Part shown: positions 55,744 through 64,000 of the stretch, in pieces
How positions within the stretch are numbered: the stretch's first letter is position 1
How the letters are laid out: each line of letters opens with the position of its first letter
Origin: Ectobius pallidus
Taxonomy: Eukaryota > Arthropoda > Insecta > Blattodea > Ectobiidae
Reading direction: 5' to 3'
NCBI GenBank assembly: GCA_964059195.1
Contig: CAXKWD010000001.1
Span: forward strand, 215,706,484-215,770,483
Length of the DNA: 64,000 bases
Program-made: the position numbers and the translations under genes
Notes under the pieces: model-generated
Databases searched by the model: none
What the model was told of the DNA's origin: nothing
Seen by the model: only the letters and a program-made list of their open reading frames with translations

Positions 55744-56074
55744 CTTTGCGCTATGGGTGCAGTTATGGGGAAAAATATTATCCGAACTTCAACTATCCGG
55801 ATCGCTTTTAGGCCGCATTCAATTTGGTTTCTTGCAACAGCGACTATTAGGAAACCTCTTTTCAGGGCTGATTATTTGTAAAAGAGCAAAACTTTTAGCC
55901 AATAAAATTGACTGTTAGTCAGTACTCAAGACTACATATGTACAGTGCTGTACAATTTAGGTTTTTTAAAAGAAATTGTATTTTTAATGATATATCCAAT
56001 CATCCGGATATTTTATTATCCGTATCGGTTCCGGTCACAATTAATCCAGATAACTGGAGTTCTACTGTAGTCCG
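55744..56074. mobile_element. Possible pogo-like remnant
   Basis: Inner 'aaatattatccgaacttcaa' and 'ctatccggatcgc', with right end 'ataactggagttctactgta'. Inverted, the right end is CAGTAGAACTCCAGTTATCT, a pogo/Tigger-like end. The left end is unclear. Confidence 0.45.
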
Positions 56075-56079
56075 AAATC

Positions 56080-57465
56080 TTATTTACCTTCATTTATATT
56101 ATCTCAATTTCCAAACAAGTTATGTTTGTAAAATGTGTTTTCATTGTGCTTAATGGCAGCATATGATGTATTAATCACTGCATGTTGATGCCTTACGTGT
56201 CTAGTAACGAGCTGATGATTTTATCAGATAAAATAGCATCAGATAATCAGATAAGATAGGCGATCGTGATTGGTCTATATCCGAGGAATTGCTAAACGGT
56301 ATTGATCAATATCAAGCAAGCGGCGTAGAAGTGAAATAGTCTAGATAAAATTCACAGAGTTGGATTCAAACCCACGTGCCTGGACTGGTAATTACAACTG
56401 TTCCCTTAAGGTCCAGAAATATTGCGATGCTGTGCGAATTTCACCAATCCTGTTCTCAGAATACAGATGCCTTCCCACTTTTCACAGAAGATTCCTCTGG
56501 GATCGTAAAGACTTTCTGATGGAAGAATTCGTCTTCAGCTGCGTATGCTGACTTGACCCTAACATCCAGCAAGTCTCCAGAAAGATTCCTGTGGGAACCG
56601 AGGGCTTTCTCTGGAATTACAGATGATATTGATCTTGACCCAGCTTCACAGTCAGCTGCATCTCTCACGATGTTGTGTTGCCTCTTTGGATGCACTGACA
56701 AGAACATAAGCCCACAGAGAGTTTGAACTTCTGATAAATAAAACTCACACCCTGCCTGGAGTTCTCCTACTGAACTGGAAATATACAGTTCTGGGACATA
56801 GTACTTGCTAATACTATTATTTATTAGTTAACAAAATCTTGTTTCATAGATATATGAACACTACTCATAAAATTTCTTCACTAATATTATTAGTTGATAA
56901 GTCAGCTGATTGACTTAAAGGTTATGTCTGGATCGTTGTTTGTGATCTTTCCCTTCTTAGTCGTTTTGTCAATACTATTTCAAAGCAGCACGGCCTATAT
57001 ATATCTTCATAAATGAAAAAATAATAACTAGCTTTAAGAAATGAATAAATCTGCCAGGCACTTATTCGAGATAGCAGTAGGCTTATGTATTGAAATCTGA
57101 CCTCAAATCCTAAAAAACTTGTTATAACAAAAAATCCTTTGATAGCGTACGTAAGCTTTTTCTAAATTCATAATTAAATCAGAGTGATTCATTTTCCACA
57201 ATTTTAAGTTCATGAAATCTGAAATTACATGGGTTTGAGAATAACTCATTAGCCCAAATGCACTTACAGAAAAACACCTAATACTATCAGTAAATTTTAT
57301 TAATTCTACAGTCTATGAAACAGTTTACTAATAATATTAGCAATATTTACTAATAATTTAGAGCCATGAACTCATAACTAATATTATTAGAAAATATCTT
57401 TATGAAACAGAAGACTAATACTAATAACTAATATTATTATGTATTTGCCAATAATACGAGTGTAA
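56080..57465 (+). other. No gene; cluster of ACTAATATTATTAG motifs
   Basis: Motifs such as 'actaatattattag' and 'ctaataatattagcaatatt' recur from about 56808 to 57440. The frames at 56360-56551 and 56456-56707 show no recognised domain. Confidence 0.4.
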
Positions 57466-57502
57466 TAGTATATTGCGATACAAGTGCCGTAAGCGATGCA
57501 TA

Positions 57503-58365
57503 GTAGTAGTAGTAGTAAATGATTTATTTTGCCTGGCAGAGTTAAGGCCATAAGGCCTTCTCTTCCACTCAACCAGGTTTCAGAAAATATATACAATGTA
57601 GGTTTACATAAATAGCAAATTAGTGAATAAGAGACTTATGACTAATACTAAGACTAAGGTTAAGGCTAATCATAATAATAAATTAAATAAGTAAAAAGCA
57701 TAGGTTTCATAAAAAGCACAGGCTTCATAGAGAGCGTAAGTGTCATAAAAGAAAATAGTAATAATGTTACAAGTAAAACAAGGAATATGTAAAATTATGT
57801 TATAATGGAAATTTAAGTCTAGCTGTAGATACGTTATAAGGAGACTAAGTAATGTTATATACAGTGAAAGATGGAGTGACTACAAAGAGCTAGTTCTGTT
57901 CAGTGGGCAATAATTGTTTAATAAGCGCAGATTTGAAAGAGTGTACACTCCGACTGCCCCTAATATCTTGTGACAAGGTATTCCAAGAACGGGCTGTGGC
58001 TATGGTGAATGAATGAGAGTATGAGGTTGTATGATGACTAGGAATTGATAACAGAGAGTTGTGCTGCGAGCGTGTACCATGATTATGGTAGGAGGATAGA
58101 AATGTAAATCGGGGAGCCAAGTAAAGAGGTATGGAAAACTTAAGAATTTGGTATAATAAGCACAGAGAGTGGACCAAACGTCTATTATGCAAACGAAGCC
58201 AAGACAGTTGCTTGAAATATTTTGAGACATGATCGTGGAAACGAATGTTAAAGATAAAACGAACACAAGTATTATGAACACGCTGAAGTTTCTGTGACAA
58301 TTCAACACTCAGATCTCCATACAAGATGTCGCAGTAGTCGAAATAAGGCAAGTAGTCGAAATAAG
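57503..58365 (-). mobile_element. 5'-truncated LINE inserted in R2
   Basis: Flanked by GCATA at 57498-57502 and 58366-58370. The 3' end at left is a (GTA)n run, AATAAATC (read on minus) and 'ggccttatggccttaactct'. The 5' end at right has a short duplicated 'aagtagtcgaaataaggca'. Confidence 0.88.
57890..58365 (-). pseudogene. LINE ORF2 C-terminal region, open frame
   Basis: About 155 residues open to a stop at 57890: DYCDILYGDLSVELSQKLQR, then VRFIFNIRFHDHVSKYFKQL, WLRLHNRRLVH, and IPLYLAPRF. This is the thumb/C-terminal part of a Jockey/CR1-like reverse transcriptase. It has no stops or frameshifts, so the insertion is fairly recent, but the catalytic part is absent because of 5' truncation. 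Confidence 0.85.
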
Positions 58366-58794
58366 GCATACGGATCGAGGAAAGAGTTTGAAAAAAACGA
58401 GGCGCTCGAGCCGAGTTTTTTCAATTTTCCGAGATCCGTTATGCGCTTACGGCACGAGTATTGCATGCTATTTTTTGCACGATGATTATTTATATCAATT
58501 TAATTATATTAATTGAGATATTACCTGAAAATATTATGTATATACATTATTGAAGATAGATGTTTATTTTAGAAAGTGATTCGCATGTGTTTGTTGTTAT
58601 GGGAACCGAATATTTGTCCTGGGGGGCCTTGTCCATAAAGGCTTGTATTATGATATGCCGTAAGTAAATTTTTACCGCACGGAAACTCTTTCCGCACATA
58701 GCAACAAGATTGCGTGCGGGAATGTCAAGTTACAATCCACGCCAACGACATTCGTAAATACCACTAATTAGTTAAGTCGTGCAAAAAAGATATG

Positions 58795-59455
58795 GAACAG
58801 GACCCTGGATATAAATACACTCCAGAATAATTTACATAAACATATTTTAGGAAAGTAAATGGGGATGATATTTCAAAACTGTAATTATTAATGGACCCTG
58901 AAATTAAATGCGATTAAGGTACACGACAGCGGTATCTCGTATGAAGTATTCTAATGATCCAGACACAGGAAGTTCGGGAGTCGAGCATGGATTCCCAGAC
59001 AGGAGGGGATCTTCAAAGAGTTGGCAGCCCTGACTCATTAAGCAACAGCTGAGCTAAATAAAAGACGTTCGCTTAGTATTCTCCAACTGAACGCATTCTA
59101 TGACACACGATACTCTGGCAAATGCAGCCATTAACATGAATACTGCAGGCTAAGTTAGGGCATTGCCCTATCCATTAAGCTAGGTCTGCAGAGGCTACAT
59201 ACTAAACGAAAGACTGAGTAGAAATGGTACTTTCAGTCATTTTTAAATGAAATTTGATTAAATAGGATTCTTCAGGTCTAGAAAACTCTATGTGGCAAAA
59301 TGAAGAAAGGAAAGAGAGAAATTGTGCGTTTCTCACGCGATCTTTCAATAGGACACCACAACCTAGCTATAACTTTCCATAAATTATCCAAAATTCGAAG
59401 TGTAGCTTTTAAAGTTTAATCATACGTGTGCAAACTTATTAACTGACGTGAGAAC
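58795..59455 (+). other. No feature recognised
   Basis: No coding signal or shared repeat. Confidence 0.3.
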
Positions 59456-59457
59456 AG

Positions 59458-59815
59458 TAGAGGTGGCCGAGATGGTAACGTCTTGGAATCGCATTCGGGA
59501 GGTCCCAGGTTCAAATCCCGCGGCCGTCCAATTAAACATGGGTTTTTTTCATGGTTTCCCCAGTCATAAAGGCAAATGCCGAATTGGATATGTACATACC
59601 ATGAATCGTCCTGACTAATTCATCCTGTATCATATCTAATTAAGTTAATATCGGTTGAAATTTAATCCATAAAAATACATCAATAATAGAAACAATTGAC
59701 AATAAATAGTTTCACGGCCTACCCTACTGTATAAACACACATCCCGAACTATTAATATGGCTTTGAAGCTAAAAGGAGTATAAACACAGCTGAATTAAAA
59801 ATAAAGAATAGTAGA
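59458..59815 (+). mobile_element. SINE-B, fullest copy
   Basis: ggtggccgagatggtaacgt (A box) and GGTTCAAATCC (B box), then the body shared with 31275 and 55352, ending 'aacacagctgaattaaaaat'. Promoter boxes are intact by eye. Confidence 0.92.
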
Positions 59816-59819
59816 AATT

Positions 59820-60388
59820 AGTAGAATATTTTTATGAACCTCTGAATAGGAGCTAAACCTTATCATTTGTTTGTGATTACAAGACTTAATTGTGTAGTGT
59901 GAGAGAAATGCTGGAAGACAAAGGGCCCGGATAGGGCGTAACATGACTTACACCCTTTTTCTGGCCGTCCCTCCGTTCTGTACCCTATATGAATACCATA
60001 ATTAGAGTTTTAATATGAAACCAATTTCCATTGCTTTTATGAATATTTACATTTGGAAATTGCTTTTTCGTGCATTAGCACATCAAAAGAGCGCTGAGCC
60101 TGTGTTCATTTGTTTCTAGTTTTAATAACAATCTGCGTGTATCACAGTAGGCTTTGGATCTCCAGTGTATTGCGTTGTTCTGACGTTGTTGCGATGATTT
60201 CATTTGAGAACAGTTATTCGCATGTTTGTGATGAAATACGAGTAGAATAGACACAAACAACCGTTTCATGTTTCAATTTGTTGAGTACAGTAACAAGGAG
60301 TCGAGTAGCTCATGTAATTAATTTAACCTACCAACTCCATCGTTTCAAATGGAAACAACACGTTTATTGAAACCAGATAGGTTCATCA
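59820..60388 (+). other. No feature recognised
   Basis: No coding signal or shared repeat. Confidence 0.3.
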
Positions 60389-60578
60389 ATATCTCTCTCT
60401 ATATAAGAGGCTTTGTCCTCACTTAATGAATGATTGACTGACTGATAGAGAATTAACTATAATAGGTACAGACTTGGAATTTTGACAAGTACCGTATTTT
60501 ACGGACCATAAGACGCATTTTTTTACCTTGAAAACAGAGCCTTGAAAGTTGAGTTCCTCTAATGGTCCGAAGTACACT

Positions 60579-61627
60579 AAAAAAAAAAAAAATCCCTTTA
60601 GGCAGGCCTAGAGGCTGAGGTAGATTTCGAAGTGCTTTTGTTTTAAGTTATTGTCGCTGCACAGCAGTCTTCTTCTTTAGCCTTGGCATGACAAACCCGT
60701 AATAATAACTGCAAAAATGGGGAAAGAGCACTTTTTCAAGCATTCAAATCTCGCCTTATAAGAGAGCTAAAGAGAAACTAGTTATTGATTTGTAGAGTAC
60801 TCATTAAGAGCTTTTCAACAATACCTCACAAGACGTGGTTTCGAAAATTTCGAATTTCCATCCCCCAACCCCACTCTTACCCCCAAAACACCCGAATCGT
60901 TGGTGTCACTGTGAACTCCATAGGAAGTACTCTAAAGTATTCCAACAAAGTTTCCCTCTATACTTCATAGGGACCGAGATATAAATTTTTCAAAATTTCA
61001 ACTCCCTCCCCAGACTCCCCCTTGGGCCAATTTTGCTCATTAACGAACTTGTCCGAACTATTAGGCCTAGAAATAACATAATACAATTTGGTTCAAATAT
61101 CTTCAAAATTTCGGCCGCTAGCGTGTAAAGATATATATATATATAAAGGTAAAGGTAAAGTCATCCCTATACAGGCCATGGAGGCCCAGAGGGTTCCAGG
61201 AGGTTGAGGCTCCCAGATTTTGGACATTCGGCACATGAAGGTGGTAAGGTTGTCAGCCTTACGCACCGGCCGCCTTCACCCCCAGGATTGCTCCTGGTAC
61301 TCATTTCTGTTAGAGGCTGAGTCGACCCCAGGGCCATAGTGCCACCAGAAGGATTAGGCCAATTGAAAAATCTCAACGACCTCATCGGGAATCGAACCCG
61401 CGACCTTCCGGTTTGTAGCGCAGCGCCTCAACCACTACGCTACGGCGTACCCCCATATATATATATATACATACATATAAATATAAATATATATATATCA
61501 CCAAAAAAATTAAGGGCGGTGGTTTCGTACTTAGTGAGGCATGAAACGTAAAGATATGAAAGAATATTTCGAAAGTCATGACATGGTATCGATTGCAATA
61601 GGTAGATTTTTCTTCGAAATCTGCCTA
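60579..61627 (-). repeat. R3, copy 5, split by SINE-A
   Basis: Reverse orientation from AAAAATCCCTTTAGGCAGGC to CTTCGAAATCTGCCT. SINE-A sits in its (TA)n-rich part. Confidence 0.88.
61146..61454 (-). mobile_element. SINE-A, inserted in (TA)n of R3
   Basis: Head on the minus strand with A box tagcgtagtggttgaggc and B box GGTTCGATTCC, both intact. The 3' end at left is a repeated 'aaggtaaaggtaaag'. Flanked by ATATATAT on both sides. Confidence 0.94.
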
Positions 61628-62450
61628 ATAGTGATAAATATTGCCGGAATACCACAGTTATAAACAACGTGTTGTAAACTATGTTTGCTACACATTTTGG
61701 GCACAGACAGTACATCAGTTCACTTGTCACAATCGTAAAATGAGGGTAGCTGGAAGCCAGGTATACAATGCCAAAAGAAAGGAATGTTGAGTTCTTTTAT
61801 ACGAAAGGAGTTGTCTCCGCCGGGAGGTTTAAATGAAGGCAATGACCTCTAAACAGTCTTGTCCCGTTACACTTACCATATGCTGAATTTAGGGTTATAG
61901 GGTGTAATAGTAGTTTCAGTCTTTCATGAGAAATCAGTTCAGTTGTTAAAAATTACGAGATGCCACTTGTACAGAAGAGATTTTCGTACAACGCAGGAGA
62001 CAAAATAGGATGGAACATTTTTAGTCCTACACGCGCAGTATATTATTATGTTTAAAGTTTGGGGAGGAAAGTATGAAAATGGTATCGAATTTCGTTTTGA
62101 TTTCAGCCCTGAAACTGTTGTATGGTAACATGAGGGTGAGAAATGAAATATTCTGTAAAGACAATACAATTTTATGTTATAGAAAATTCTGTTTCTTCTT
62201 ATTTGAACCCCTACCAGGCATGGTGTGTAGAAGCAATGGGATGAAAAATTCTACATCCTCTATGAGCCATAAAAAGCTATTTCAAACGTTTTCTGAGAGA
62301 ATAGTTTGAGTATGATAAGTCGTTCTTCCTCATTTCAAATTCTAAGTACCTATAAAAGGACCTAGAATTTTAATATCGAAAGTCCTTTATAAGTTAATTT
62401 CGTATTACAAAATACAAAATCCGGGCGACGCCGGGCCTTTTAAGCTAGTA

Positions 62451-62614
62451 TCTATATAAATGTAAGAGGAAGTGTTTGTCTGCGTGATTGTGTGCGATGC
62501 ACAACCAAATCTAGGGCACGCAGAGTTCTGTAATTTTTAAAAGATTGACTGAAGGGCGTCGAATGCATCTCGATGCCGGATTTTTAATTTTAGCTTCCCC
62601 TCGCGAGTTATAAG
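62451..62614 (+). mobile_element. Second Helitron 5' end directly after the first
   Basis: TCTATATAAATGTAAGAGGA follows GCTAG-TA, so two Helitron copies abut end to start. It continues at 63302 after a hAT insertion. No 3' hairpin end was found before the window end. Confidence 0.6.
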
Positions 62615-63301
62615 TAGACCTGGGATTTTAGGCTCTAAAAGAATTACTTTTAGGCACCTAAAATAGGCTTTTAAAACAAGTAAATAGGGTTTTAAAAGAG
62701 AAAATAGGCACTTAAAATAAGCTTTAAAAATGTGTCAATAGACAGAAAATAGACTTTAAAATATTACAATATGCTCTTAAAGTGTAACGTGATCTTTTTT
62801 TACCGTAAAAAAACGTGGTATACCTATTCTCAACAGAAATAACTGCAAAATTAAGACAGAATTAAAAATACATTTATCAAAAACAGTTTTGGATTATATG
62901 AAAAATTGACAACATACTGTGTCAATTTCTTCTTACTATATGTGCCTGCTACTTGTTTTCAGCGAATCCTCCCCCGTCAGTCAGCATTCCTTTGGCGACA
63001 ATTGTTTGGGAAAATCAAATTTCTGTGAAAAACCCACCCTCTATTGTTCTGCTCTTCATTCAGGGATGTCCAATAAATGATTTTAAAAGTTACAGAAGTT
63101 GGATTTTATTTTAAATGTACAAAATAGACATTTTAGGCACTTAAATAGTAAAAATAGGCTCCAAAGGTCCAAATATGCATTTTAGGGCACTATAAAACTC
63201 TATAAATATAAGTGATATATCACGAAATGTAAACATATTTAAAATTTTTCATGTTATTTCATAAGGAACAAAATAGGCATTTGCCTAAAATCCCAGGTCT
63301 A
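62615..63301. mobile_element. hAT MITE, 687 bp, exact 8-bp target duplication
   Basis: GTTATAAG at 62607-62614 and 63302-63309. Perfect 19-bp inverted ends TAGACCTGGGATTTTAGGC. The interior is rich in 'taggcacctaaaatagg'-type runs. No transposase. Confidence 0.95.
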
Positions 63302-63309
63302 GTTATAAG

Positions 63310-64000
63310 CGAAAAAATGGCTGAAAATGCGATGTTTCGTGCTATCGAAGTACCAGTTTTGGCTATTGCATTTCAATTGTAAAATTAATTGCAGATGGCC
63401 TTGCTCTGCTGCTGTAACAACCGGAAAAGAAAAGAGCATCGTTGAAATAAACTTTTTTTTTCAACTTAACACATCGATTTGTCGATCGTCTCTTATTACC
63501 ATCACGTGATCGCATGTTAATGTTAAGAAGATCTGGCAAACGATTCGAGGAATTCCAACGACAATCTTTGCGTGTTCAAATCATGAAAGCTATTTTTAAG
63601 ACAACATTCCTCACAGCAGGGAAGAGACAACACAAGTAATAAAACAGTAATAACAGACTCGGAATGAACACTTAAGATATCTAAATGTATGACTAAATAC
63701 ACATTACTTTTTATTTATTGATTGCCTGCGTTCTCTAGCGGTTAGCGTTTTCTCAGCGCGATCCCCGGCAGTTCCTCGGATTCTCCTCAGATATGGAGGT
63801 CTGGAACGGGGTGCCTTTAGCCTTGTGACACCAACTGAAGAGCTACTTGATAAAGAAGTAGTTGCTGCAATCACAAGCCAGTATAAAAGTCACGGGACAT
63901 ACTGACCACATGTCCTCCAATCCTGCCAGCAGAAAGTTTTTTAAACTTATTAAAGCTGTTACAGTACCCATTATTACTTTAGTTAAAGTTGGATGTTCTT
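63310..64000 (+). other. Unassigned right edge
   Basis: Probably Helitron sequence at first. 'ctctagcggttagcg' near 63735 is only loosely A-box-like and no B box follows. No gene seen. Confidence 0.3.

Larger units (their letters stand above)
57471..58790 (+). repeat. R2 split by a LINE insertion
   Basis: 57471-57502 ('tattgcgatacaagtgccgt' then aagcgatgcata) continues at 58371 ('cggatcgaggaaagagtttg') and runs as the uninterrupted copy at 48694. Hairpin 2 arms gccgtaag / ttaccgcac are near 58657-58681. Confidence 0.9.
60392..62448 (+). mobile_element. Helitron containing R3, which contains SINE-A
   Basis: Starts TCTCTCTATATAAGAGGCTT after A, related to the start of 40450. Ends with the hairpin CCGGGCGACGCCGGG, CCTTTTAAGCTAG, then T. 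R3 (60579-61627) is inserted near its left end. The interior otherwise has no gene (a weak frame at 62073-62309 shows no domain). Confidence 0.8.

Noticed and set aside
63735..63790. tRNA-like head near the right edge
   Set aside because: Only a loose A-box match, and no B box at the right distance.

Overview
This is an AT-rich animal genomic window, most likely from an insect with a large, repeat-laden genome. I infer a polyneopteran such as a cockroach or relative. The grounds are pol fragments typical of insect LINEs, mariner and hAT transposase remnants, tRNA-derived SINEs, a Helitron family, and coding exons bounded by GT-AG splice sites. No bacterial operons, rRNA genes or CRISPR arrays are present. 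Species assignment is inference, not shown by the sequence.

Region 1-11354 is dominated by LTR retrotransposons. A gag-like ORF (108-2063) is followed in the -1 frame by a protease plus start-of-RT fragment (2057-3295). A T-TTA-AAC slippery heptamer sits in the correct frame just before the gag stop. The 3' side of this element is interrupted by a second, young LTR element at 3929-11350. That element has two 3,010-bp LTRs that are almost identical, a tRNA-Lys primer site, a polypurine tract and a 4-bp GGTT target duplication. Its 1.4-kb interior holds only a decayed integrase and a leader in which primer-site-like units are repeated about six times. It looks like a non-autonomous element mobilised in trans.

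Region 11355-64000 is a mosaic of dispersed repeats around what appears to be one host gene on the minus strand. Two GC-rich exons, 31681-31748 (start codon) and 18469-18905, have compatible splice phases and would encode an otherwise unrecognised membrane protein across an intron of about 12.8 kb. The rest is hAT elements (at least seven with visible 8-bp target duplications), a Tc1/mariner MITE family with about 100-bp inverted ends (called R4), head-to-head mariner remnants, Helitrons with TC starts and hairpin-CTAG ends, three tRNA-derived SINE families (A, B, C), 3' ends of several LINEs, and four unnamed repeat families (R1, R2, R3, R9). Many are nested: SINE in R3 in Helitron, hAT in R4, R4 in hAT, LINE in R2. 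Unoccupied homologous sites elsewhere in the window confirm several of these insertions.

Signals of most interest: the decayed-inside but young LTR element with its primer-site array; the in-frame frameshift site; the R2 repeat, whose hairpin arms change together between copies; a 409-bp fold-back; and a strong excess of the palindrome TAGGCCTA in unrelated sequences across the window. All coordinates were read by eye without alignment tools, so repeat boundaries may be off by several bases.
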